Shown here: piece after piece, positions 55,200 through 64,000 of the stretch
Layout of the letters: every line of letters begins with the position of its first letter
How positions within the stretch are numbered: the stretch's first letter is position 1
Made by a program: the position numbers and the translations under genes
Source of the DNA: Lepeophtheirus salmonis
Lineage: Eukaryota > Arthropoda > Copepoda > Siphonostomatoida > Caligidae
Length of the DNA: 64,000 nucleotides
NCBI RefSeq assembly: GCF_016086655.4
Contig: NC_052142.2
Span: 4,282,422-4,346,421, forward strand
Reading direction: 5' to 3'
Notes under the pieces: generated by a model
What the model saw: the letters and a program-made list of their open reading frames with translations, nothing else
Database searches by the model: none
What the model was told of the DNA's origin: nothing

Positions 55200-57260
55200 G
55201 ATGTTAATCAATGCAAAAATTTATTAAATCTCACAAAAAGAATGCAAATAGGTTCCAAAAATGTCTTGCAAAAGTTTTAAATTACACAACAGATTTAGTG
55301 AATTAATACAGAAACTTTGATATTGCCGAAACTGAAATGAAAAGTAGATCGCGAAACCGATCCCATTCTTCGAAAAAATATTTATCTCGCAAACATGACC
55401 ATACAGTCACTATAATACAAAAAATTGTTGTTAACAATAGAACAATCAATCCTTCTGAAGTATTGCAATATTTCCATCAAAGGTTCTCAGAGATATTAGG
55501 CGGAGAGAGACTCAATTTCCCGAAGAAAAGGATACCCTAAACGGTTGAAGTATTTACCAAGGCTAACATCGTAAATTATATAAAGAATTATTTCAAGGAT
55601 TCCAAAGCATCGGGTCTAGATGGCATTTGTGGGCGAATTTTCTGTCTCGCTCCTGAAGAAATTGCACCATACCTTTTAAAAGTAGGAAAATCCATGGAAA
55701 AGTATGAAAAAATGTCCCTTTCTCTCACAAAAGGATGGATAGCTCTTATACCTCAAAAGGGTGATGGCACTGATTTCAATCCCTGGAGGCCCATCACAAT
55801 TTTAAATTAAGCTTACAGCTTACAGAATATTGTCGGGTGTTTTAGCTAAGCAAATTAAACCAATTTTAAACCGAAACATTAAAGATGAACAAAAAGGTTT
55901 CCTGAGAAATAGAAAAATTACAGTTATTTCACGAAACATAGCAATAGCAATTGAATCTCTTAATAGGAGTGGCAAGTTTGGTGCATTGATTGCAATTGAT
56001 TTTTGTAAAGCGTTTGACTCTGTACGTCACTGCCACATTATGAGATGTGTTAAAAGGTTACTCCCCAAACGTTTTTTTAATCCTATCAGAGCTCTACTCG
56101 CTAGCTCTTCTTCTATAATTTTGTTGGATGGTGGAATGAGTGAACCCATTCTATTAAGAAAGAGCTGTAGACAAGGATGTCCAGCCGCCCTCTTGCTACT
56201 AATATCTACCATCGATGAACTAACAAGAACCATTTCGAAAAAGTATTTCTGATTCGGTGTTTCTTTTTATGGAACTTCACATCTAATTTACCTATATGTT
56301 GATGATGTAACGTTAATGATTGAAGCATATTCGGAAATTCAACTTTGGTAAAAAATCTAAGTTCTTTTGACTTTTTTTAATAAATATAAGGTCAATTTAG
56401 GATTAGAAATGAATCTAACGCAAACCGCCATCCTTTCTCTTGGATCTTGGAAGCCGGATAGTTCTACAATAATCAAAACTTGTAGAGACACTCCGAATGT
56501 AAACATCTTAGGCATCAAATGGATAACCAACGGAGTATAAAGAGGTAATTGGGTACGATTAAATATGATGGTCAACAAACAGATCCAAAAATAGCGTCAT
56601 TTATCTCTACAAAAACACATTGATTTATATAATTTGAAAATTGTTCTTCTTGTATTATACAGAACTACCTCTATTCCTTCTCTAGCAGAATCTGTAATGA
56701 TGGAAGAAGATGCATAGTTTCAGGGTATCTTCCTTAAAAATTATATTCCTGCTTTAAAACGTCCAAAGTATAAATTAGCCTGTGGGATCTGCCTTTTATC
56801 TATTATCATTCCTAAATGTTACAAAAAGGTTTTGGAGGAATTATTTGTATACCCGTTGAGAGACTGGAGGGTTAATTTCACGTCCTCTCAATATTACGAA
56901 TGGATCCAAATGGAAACACCTTTAACTAATCGGGATTTGGAAGCTTTTTTCGCCACTTTTGGCGTCTATTCAGAGAATTTTATGGAAAGGAAGGCCTACT
57001 TATAGTTCAAATTCAACAATTGATATAATTCATGAAAATAGGACTAAAATGCCTTTTGTTAATACGTTTGGGAATCCGTTTTTATTAGAAAAGATTGCTC
57101 TAAATCATAAAATTTTAAGCTATCATGACTGAAGCCTAGAATTTATCTTTTGGAGTGAGAGATTCTGTCTTCCTCTTGAGAGGTCTCTTAAATATTTTAC
57201 TCGTTCGAGCCCATGGTTTTTAAAAATGAGCTTTTGTCAAAATTCATTGGTGGAAGAGTA
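55200..57260 (+). mobile_element. L1/Tx1-like LINE ORF2 remnant
   Basis: About 2 kb of plus-strand ORF2 starting after the endonuclease, with reverse transcriptase and a C-terminal region, in several frames. The RT is the best preserved (see 55590-56530). Downstream pieces such as PLTNRDLEAFFATFGVYSEN (about 56920-56980) and NYKILSFNDWSLEF / FILWSERFCLPLE (about 57105-57175) show homology-like coding texture to 57250. No 3' tail or target duplication identified. Confidence 0.8.
55337..56530 (+). pseudogene. LINE reverse transcriptase, several stops
   Basis: Motifs in order: the upstream segment SRKHDHTVTIIQKIVVNNRT (pre-RT linker); SKASGLDGICGRIFCLAPEE (RT motif 0/1, K-x-DG); KGWIALIPQKGDGTDFNPWR then PITILN (motif 2); DEQKGFLRNR; ALIAIDFCKAFDSVRH (motif A with the catalytic Asp, about 55987-56030); KSCRQGCPAALLLL (motif B, RQGCP); YLYVDDVTLMI (motif C, YVDD, about 56290-56320); and LGIKW (thumb). 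A stop (TAA at 55808) and at least three further stops or shifts lie between motifs. Catalytic Asp residues are all retained. Wording fits the L1/Tx1 branch better than Jockey or CR1. Confidence 0.85.
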
Positions 57261-57369
57261 GTCTGTGTCAGATAAGTATAACTATAACATTATTTTATGT
57301 TTAGACGTAATTGTCCTGTGGCTTTTTATTTATATGATCTACTTTCATCTTTATGTGTATTCAAAGGAC

Positions 57370-58040
57370 GCTTGAAACATTTCAAGGGTATGGCATTGCC
57401 GAACACAGTGTCAAGCAAGAGTATAATTTTCTATAATTATATAAGACAAATGGATTTCCTAACACAACCATAAATCAACTTGTTCAATGCAAATAATTCT
57501 CCTATGAAATGTGAGGGAATTACTCAACTTGAAGTTACACATTCAAGTGGGAAAATTATTATGGTTGATGTTATAATTACATCGACTATGAAAAGAGAGT
57601 TTCTTATAGGTATAGATGATTTGAAAAGAGTATCAGTCATCACAGAAGGTTTTCCAAATATTTTAGCGAACCAAGTTCAGTGCTTAAATAAAGAGATGGA
57701 TAAAATCATGGAAGAATTTAAAGATATATTCAGTAACTCTCTAAACGATAAACCAATGTCTAGAGCACCTATGAAAATAGATTTGGATCACTCTCAACAT
57801 ATAAAAACGCACAGAACTTTGACGGAACGGCCAATAAACATACATCAACAAGATAAAGCAAAATCAAGGACATCCATTAATTAATTAAAGATGATATTAT
57901 TGATCGAGTATCTAACCCGACTGAAAAGATAAGTCCTGCATTTTTCGTGAACAAAGAAGGAGGCAAGGGAGTCCGATTAGTGGTTGATTACACAGGTTTT
58001 AAATATGTCCAACGTCCAATACTTTTCTTCCCATAAATGA
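57370..58040 (+). pseudogene. Gypsy protease end and RT start
   Basis: From 57480 the frame reads NANNSPMKCEGITQLEVTHS then VDVIITSTMKREFLIGIDDL, the second half of a gypsy retropepsin (E-x-LIG-x-DxL, counterpart of ILG-x-DFL). A linker follows, MDKIMEEFKDIFSNSL, the usual region before RT, and then QHIKTHRTLTERPINIH. After a stop, DRVSNPTEKISPAFFVNKEG then GKGVRLVVDYTGF (about 57900-58000) is the opening of gypsy RT (I-xxSxSPWxSPxxxVxKKDGxxRxxVDYRxLN). The element ends at about 58040. Confidence 0.8.
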
Positions 58041-58044
58041 ATCT

Positions 58045-59150
58045 AAAACTAAAGAAGAAATAAAAGTTTTACAGCAAACAAGTTGAAAAAAAGGAACACA
58101 AAACAGCATAATTTATAAACGTTATTATGGAATATATATCCTTCATTTGAGGTATATTGTAAAATTTTAATATATTCCGAATTCAATTACAGCCTCTTCT
58201 ATAACCTTGTCGGGAAAGGCTGCATCAATATCTGTCACATGTAGTCTGGGGTCCATTTGCCCTATTTTCTGCCTAAAGAAACGAGCATTCCCTTTGCATA
58301 GTAGTATTGAGCTGTCCCAAGTTCCGATTTAACCTAAAGAATTTCCATCAATTTCTCCACCTCCAGAGAGACTCCATCAAATTATTGCATGAATGATTTA
58401 AGGATAGAGCCTTTAAATATGAAGCCTTGTCAGAGAAAAAAACTGAATTTATCCTCCTCAAGCACTTGCTGGTGAATTTTAGAATTGAACTACTCCCAAA
58501 CATGGAGATCATATAAACTAATGTTCCAGTATATATCATCCAACAGTAGGAAGCAAAGCCATACAGTACTTATATGGGTCAATTGACTAGCAGAGTTATT
58601 CTCTAAAATTACTCTTGATATGGTATAAAAGCTCACCGCTCCCTTGAAGGACAAGTTGCAGAGCTCTCCCAGCTGACCATTCTCGGAAGACTCCCATAAA
58701 TTTATCTTATCACCTCACATAATTTATTAAAAAAATAACTCAACTATCGTTAATAGTTATTTATTTAAACTAGAATTAGAATATCTTCACTATTTAGTAT
58801 TCTACTTTCTACACTTGTGACTCAAATCTAGCTATTTTTATTAATACAAGAATATATTCTAGTCTTTAACTAGAGCTGTTATTATAGACATAATAACCAA
58901 ATAATGTCCCTGTAAAAGTAAAAGTAAATTCGGACCAAGGTGTTTTCCCCTATTTATTGTTTTTGTGCTCGTTTCTCTATTTCGTTTAAAGCTTTACAAC
59001 TGACAAGTGAAATTGGCCGCCCCCCTTTCTTTTGTATAATTATCCCTTCATTCAGAGTTTTTATTGCATCCAAGAGATGAACTCCTCCTACGCCCTTTTT
59101 TTATACTTTGAAACACAATTAAGAACTTTTAGTTTTACATTCTTCTTTTC
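58045..59150. other. No recognised gene
   Basis: AT-rich spacer with moderately open minus-strand segments (for example 58348-58539) and no recognised motif. Confidence 0.35.
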
Positions 59151-59154
59151 AACA

Positions 59155-59627
59155 ATATTGCTACCCCTTGCTTTAGAGTAGGGTTTGCAAAAAAAAACTT
59201 CCGACTGGCGCCCCTTGGCCTCAATATAAACTTACATATAAGTTGTTGTTTTTTCCAAAATGAACATAATGGGAGATGTGTATTTAGTGTAGGGATAGTA
59301 ATATACTTCCTCCACATCAAGTTTCAATTTACTAAAAAGAAGAAGTATATCACTAATACTGCAATTTTAAGGTTGCTCATTAGATTGAAAAATTAAAAAA
59401 ACAAGACAATTACAATGAATTGCTGTTCTACATATATGACGTTTTAAAAGTAAATAATACTCGATAGAGGTCATATACTTTTTTGTTTTGGTAGCCTACA
59501 CCATATTCAACCATCACATTATGTTCATTTTGAAAGATAAACTTATATGTATTTAAGGGGGCACTAGACGTTAATATTGTAGACAAGGGGGCGCGAGCCG
59601 GAAAAAGTTTGGGAAACCTTGCACTAG
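59155..59627. mobile_element. hAT-like inverted-repeat element
   Basis: The segment 59155-59270 is repeated, inverted and diverged, at 59520-59627. Shared words are CATATAAGTT, CAAAATGAACATAATG, GGCGCCCCTTG / GGCGCGAGCC and the outer TTGCAAAAAAAAAC / GTTTGGGAAACCTTGCA. The outer right end CTAGTGCAAGGTTTCCC resembles hAT termini. No clear 8-bp duplication. Non-coding. Confidence 0.6.
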
Positions 59628-59775
59628 AACAATTAATAATAACAGCAGTCGAAATTTTCAAATTCAAGAATCCCTTACCTACTTTGTGAAACACATAAAA
59701 AAACATTCATATTTCTATATTATTGATCAATTAACATAGAAATATCTTCCCTTAAAGTCCCAAATATTATATGCT

Positions 59776-61691
59776 TAAGGGTGATAATTTTGGTAAGAAT
59801 AGAAAAGCGTGCGAGGAGAAGAGAAGAAATACTTATGGCATCATAGATCAAAATAATATACATCTTCTTCTATCAATCAAGAACGTTATCATTCCCGCCT
59901 TTATTAGTCAATATTAATATAATATTAGATGCTGATAGTCGATAGAGAACTGAATAAAATGCCTAAAATAACATCGCCTTCTGTCTGGATTTCTGAAAAT
60001 GGAGGCCCAGGAACTTGGAAAATACTTACCAGATGAGAAACAGATGGCTTGTCCGATTTATCGGTATAAATGTGCCTTTAGTCCCCTGTCTAGAATTACA
60101 CACCACTCAATATCCTCATCTCATATCAAGAGCATGGATATTCATCAAAAAAATCAAGTTAATGATGAATACATCAAGTCAGACTTTAACTCTGATCTCA
60201 CAAAGATGCTTATTGCATGTAATATAACCTTATCCATTGCTAATCATCTATGTTCAAAAAATTTATGGAGAATATACACTGGTAAACCTATCCCTTCCCG
60301 AGGAACCATCATTAAATTAATGGAGGATGTTGGTACTGATGTCATTTATAGAAATACATATAAAAATGTTTTGAGTTATACACACCAAACGACAATCAAG
60401 TTATCAGTAAAAACTATAAAATATTTACTAATTTCGAAATGGAACTCTGAATTTTGTACTATCCAACAGTAAATATTCAATTTTTTTTTAATCTAACCCT
60501 GAAATATAATTCTATTTTAGCCAAAATTATCAAGAATTATCATACACAACTCATTCAATGGCAAAAAAAGTGCTTAAATGGTCACAACAACGGGAGTAGT
60601 AGCTTTGGATGGTTCGCAACTAGTTTGTCTGAGACTAGTTTCTTCACTTAAAGACTTGGGTATGATAATTAGGTTTTCCAATATTGCAGTCAATAAAGAT
60701 TACTTTTTTATCACTTAAGGATTAGCTATGGTTGATAAGCTCCAAGAAATGGTGTTCAGAAAACTCATAAAAGGCAAAAAAAAACTGCTCAAATGGTCAC
60801 AACAACGCGGGTAGTTACAGTGGGTGTAGCATTATAATTAGCAATTGTGTATATCTTTCATGATAATAGTATGTTGTTATATAAGCATAAATAACGGGGG
60901 AAATATTTTTTTGATGCTCTTAATAAGGAGTAATATCGCCGGACATTACTACATAATTAGCTTTTGCTCTAAATCTTTAAGATGGATTTATTTCTAACAT
61001 TTTTTTTATTAGTATATTTATTGTCTAATTTTATGATTTTGGCATTTACTTTATTATTAATAATTAGTTAGATTTCATCGGTAAGGATATATTCTGTGCA
61101 CAATTGTATATAGCAACTTCCACATGAAGTAAAAGGGGTGATGATCGTTTTGATAAAACTCAACGTCTGGCTTGTGTTTTGCAGCCTAAAGTTATGACAT
61201 ATTTAACTGAATTCTCATGTCAGAACAAGAAAATATTATTCAGATCAGTCTATTATTTCAATATTCTGTATTTATAATTTATTGTTATTATTAGTTAAAG
61301 GATTCTAATTTTTTAATTTTGTATATTTAACATAAATGTATGATGGTTTTTACCCTTTTATTATACATATTTTAAGCCTTTACTTTTAAACATGGAACTT
61401 CAAATATATATTTCGAATACTCTACTTTGTCGTTTTATTAGCTACTATTCTGAGAATAAGGTTCATAATGAATTACAATTTCATGGAGTGTGACGTTATA
61501 AAATCTACTGTAACGGATAAGTCAATTATACGTAGATTATCTTCATTATACATTTTGCTAATAAATACCCTCAAAAATCATAATAAAGCAGGCAAATGAT
61601 AATCACATCAGTTTTTTAAACAATGACACCATATGTATTTTTTCTTCCCTTTTCCTTGCACGCGTTTTACTCTACAATATTATCAACTTTA
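59776..61691 (+). mobile_element. Second copy of the 1.9-kb BED-hAT element
   Basis: Aligns with 31754-33693 from TAAGGGTGATAATTTTGGTA to its right terminal repeat (TCTACAATATTATCAACTTTA) in the same orientation, with substitutions and small indels (roughly 90% identical by eye). Here the two termini are better inverted repeats (TTAAGGGTGATAA against TTAAAGTTGATAA). No target duplication is visible. Same deleted structure as copy 1, so the deletion predates their separation: this is an amplified non-autonomous form. Confidence 0.9.
59999..60472 (+). pseudogene. hAT transposase N-terminus in copy 2
   Basis: This copy has a longer continuous frame than copy 1: MEAQELGKYLPDEKQMACPI, YRYKCAFSPLSRITHHS, DEYIKSDFNSDLTKMLIACN, GKPIPSRGTIIKLMEDVGTD, ending 157 codons after the ATG. 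The second finger cysteine is Tyr (CPIY in place of CRIC in copy 1), so the zinc finger is broken here while intact in copy 1. Conversely, copy 1 has a TAG where this copy reads CAG. The open frame ends before any catalytic motif. Confidence 0.75.
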
Positions 61692-61734
61692 ACAATGAGT
61701 AATCAAAAAATAATGTACTTTAGCCGTAGCAGTA

Positions 61735-62010
61735 GATTACTAGTAAATTGATAAGTTAAAGTATTATAACCTATATTTGTAATATTAAGTTATAAAACAA
61801 CTGAAAAGACGATTATCTATTACAAAAAATTTTTATTAAAAATTTTTATAGAAAATTAAACAAATTAATTATAACAAATGATACGACATAGTATCTATTA
61901 ATACTAAATATTACAAATTGATGCAACAAATTATTCGGGAAAAATGTAGATTATATATATACAAAATATAATGAAATATTTTTGTACAAAAATAAATATA
62001 CTAATTATTA
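61735..62010 (+). repeat. Old tandem duplication, left unit
   Basis: Aligns with 62580-62825 in the same orientation (offset about 835 bp), by eye about 70% identical. Shared words include TTAAAGTATT, ATGATACGACATAG / ATGCTACGATATAG, CAACAAATTATT and CAAAAATAAATATACTAATTA / AGAAATAAATATACTTATTA. Non-coding and AT-rich. Confidence 0.6.
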
Positions 62011-62139
62011 AAAGAAATAAAATCCATCTTCATCCTATGATACTTTAAATACACTAAAAAGACTTATAATTATCTTATATAAGTTGCACATCTATATGTT
62101 CGAATCCATGGACCCTACCATAGTGTTTACCAAAAAAAA

Positions 62140-62225
62140 ACAAAAAACGGATGTTAAACAAACACCTTCCACACCATTTGAAGCTACGACCCCCTTTGAG
62201 ACCATTCAGGCAGTTGTTCTTGGTT
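62140..62225 (-). repeat. Dispersed motif, long form
   Basis: Minus strand CCAAGAACAACTGCCTGAAT, GGTCTCAAAGGGGGTCGTAG and CTTCAAATGGTGTGGAAGGT. Closest relative is 5095-5205; the core is repeated at 4897-4968. Confidence 0.6.
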
Positions 62226-62504
62226 ATTCGTAAATCCAAATACAACTGCGAATATCAGGGCCTGTATTTTTGATGAGACGAAAATACCCAAACTCTTCAA
62301 ATTTGTCCTCCAAGAGATAGGACCAAAGCCAGATAGAGGAAATCGAAGAAATTTACTTTTAATTTGATTATCCATCTCAAGAAAAGAGAGACGACTCTTT
62401 CCTTTCGAAGGAGATTCTAAGATTACAATATTGAACCGATGACTAGGGAGTTTCAATGTTTCAAATATAATTGGTATTACTTTATTTGAATTTGTACTAA
62501 GCAC
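62184..62504 (-). pseudogene. Decayed coding-like region next to the dispersed motif
   Basis: Two minus frames look protein-like: an uninterrupted one ending FGFTNNQEQLPEWSQRGS, and an overlapping one with YLLEDKFEEFGYFRLIKNTG then PDIRSCIWIYE and VVASNGVEGVC. The second shares MVSKGV-ASN with the dispersed repeat at 5095-5205. Possibly the 3' part of the same hAT family. Not recognised otherwise. Confidence 0.35.
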
Positions 62505-62579
62505 AGTATTATATAGTGATTATATAGTTACAGTTATTATTATTTATTATGAAGTATGATGTCTTTATCGGTACATTGA

Positions 62580-62825
62580 AATAGTTAACGTTACTAAGAT
62601 AATATATTAAAGTATTCAAATCTATGTTTATAATAGTAAGTTAAATAAGTATGGGTAAATTAAAAATTTAAAAAAACAGAAATTTTTTAAATGACAAATG
62701 CTACGATATAGAAGTTATTAATATAAAATAAAACAAATGGGTTCAACAAATTATTAGTGACGTTATACATATAAAAAATGAAATGAGACATTTTTATACA
62801 GAAATAAATATACTTATTAGCCAAA
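62580..62825 (+). repeat. Old tandem duplication, right unit
   Basis: Partner of 61735-62010. Confidence 0.6.
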
Positions 62826-62829
62826 TAGA

Positions 62830-63580
62830 ATATGCATTGGCAATGCAGACAAAACTATCGAGAAAAGAGGGAGACATTATCTTTAAGAGTCTAGAATTAT
62901 CTTCCACTCGTTTTCCAATGACAAAATAGGCCTACAACTAATACAGAAATCAAGGATCCAGGTTATATAATTATCTATATAGATTATACATCACAAACTT
63001 AACCTTAAAAATGAAATTTTGATTGAGATGAGTTAATTCTGCGTTATATATCTACATCAAGGAAACTGAAGTACTCTTATCAATGAAATATTTTTCTTAC
63101 AATAAAAGACAGAGCAAAGTTGAGTTAAGAAGAAAATAACTTAATAATTTTAATGATGGAGCAGTGGATGGAGGATGAAAACTCTTTCTGTTCCTCACTT
63201 GGGCTTTCAGTCGATTATTCTGTCTTTTAATGGAACTCATTAGTTCTTATAGCAGTATCTGATTATTTCGTAGAAGATTTGGAGGAACTTATTTATTTTA
63301 TACTAGGATATCCAAATGGAAAAATATGAGCTCCTAGGGAAAATAAATAGATGTCGATCCAATTAATTGCAAGCCAGACGGAGGGGAAACTGTTTAAGGC
63401 ATATGACTGATAAAATTAATTATATTCGATATTTCATTTAGGTAAGCGGCAAACTATAGTCTTTATTAGAGGGATATGTTATCAAAACAATTATTAAGAA
63501 AAAAGAAAGAGTACACACAAAACCCGTTTCCTTTTCTAATCTCAAAACAGTTATTTATTTGACCAAACGTGCTCGCCGCT
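62830..63580. other. No recognised gene
   Basis: AT-rich spacer. TTTTCCAATGACAAAA words near 62910-62930 recur near 36655-36670, too short to call a repeat. Confidence 0.35.
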
Positions 63581-63584
63581 TTTC

Positions 63585-63795
63585 CGACTGATGTTTGACT
63601 TTCACCATCCTTTTTAATAGTGACGTAAGAGTATATATAGTTCCTATTAATCATATCTTTTCCAATTTTATATTCTGTTAATATACCGTTGTTATACTCT
63701 ATGACGTCAAAATCGGTTTGTCTTGCCAACAGTCGGTATGGTACATCAAATTGAAAATTCTGGTAAGCCCGATTACACTATAGTGTAACCTTGAT
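63585..63795. mobile_element. CAAGGTTAATA MITE family, end-truncated copy
   Basis: Contains TGATGTTTGACTTTCACCAT, TAGTGACGTAAGAG, ATGACGTCAAAATC, CAGTCGGTATGGTACATCAA and AAGCCCGATTACA blocks in the family order, ending GTGTAACCTTG. Both outermost terminal repeats are missing or shortened. It resembles the copy at 46470-46728 more than the others. Confidence 0.75.
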
Positions 63796-64000
63796 AAAAG
63801 TGAAGATTTATAGCGACGTGAATGTTGGATAAAGGAGTTAATGAAGCATCTTATGCTTTCGTTTCGGTAGTAACCTCTTCATAAGCTATAAATTAAGTAT
63901 TAGTCATTTTAAATTGTCTATGTTCTCATCAGCACTGTCTACTTAGTCTCAAATGTTATAAATTTGGTCATTAATAGTGCTGCTAAAAATATTAAAATAT
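63796..64000. other. Spacer at the right edge
   Basis: Nothing recognised. Confidence 0.3.

Noticed and set aside
63466..63729. 87-codon minus frame
   Set aside because: Most of it is the truncated MITE copy at 63585-63795.
1..64000. A new multi-gene system (defence, biosynthetic or toxin cluster)
   Set aside because: I found no group of adjacent host genes that could act together; the window is a transposon-rich region with few isolated exons.

Overview
This is an AT-rich, intron-containing, gene-poor eukaryotic nuclear window that is dominated by decayed transposable elements. The mix of transposons (Ty3/gypsy, R1/Jockey-like and L1-like LINEs, mariner/Tc1, piggyBac, several hAT families and their MITEs), the very short introns (52-63 nt) and the style of the mariner remnants suggest an arthropod. 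A caligid copepod (sea louse) is my best guess; this is inference and would need a database search.

Layout. 1-2550: degenerate Ty3/gypsy pol on the + strand. Its first ~937 bp recur at 22070-23007. 4880-7520: an internally deleted hAT transposase and a LINE ORF1 fragment, both on the - strand. 8399-10321: gypsy protease fragment, a small ORF and a mariner relic. 11476-13472: the clearest host gene, three minus-strand exons of a secreted-looking cysteine-rich protein with consensus splice sites and a poly(A) signal. 15.8-18.6 kb: MITEs. 20162-20498: the last two exons of a SAM-domain protein resembling Bicaudal-C. 21.5-22.1 kb: a minus-strand exon-like ORF, a TATA box, a CRE palindrome and a 39-codon ORF. 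23-30 kb: mostly empty, with a mariner relic at 27.4-27.9 kb. 30.0-34.5 kb: FLYWCH finger, gypsy gag-protease, a 1.94-kb hAT element with a perfect 8-bp target duplication, and a hAT MITE. 37.4-38.5 kb: gypsy RNase H/integrase. 40.5 kb: a 36-bp tandem repeat. 41.7-44.5 kb: an R1/Jockey-like LINE on the - strand, split by two MITEs whose target duplications identify them as hAT-type. 48.6-49.2 kb: hAT transposase relic. 50985-52722: a complete but dead piggyBac element with 12-bp inverted repeats and TTAA duplications. 53.1-54.3 kb: two candidate host exons on the - strand. 55.2-57.3 kb: L1-like LINE reverse transcriptase. 57.4-58.0 kb: gypsy protease/RT start. 59.2-61.7 kb: a hAT-like inverted-repeat unit and a second copy of the 1.94-kb hAT element. 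61.7-62.8 kb: an old tandem duplication.

No element here has an intact set of open reading frames, so all are probably immobile unless mobilised in trans. I found no CRISPR array, rRNA, convincing tRNA gene or operon-like gene system. The most interesting results are nested-insertion archaeology: empty-site reconstruction of hAT MITEs, and domain-complementary hAT deletion copies.
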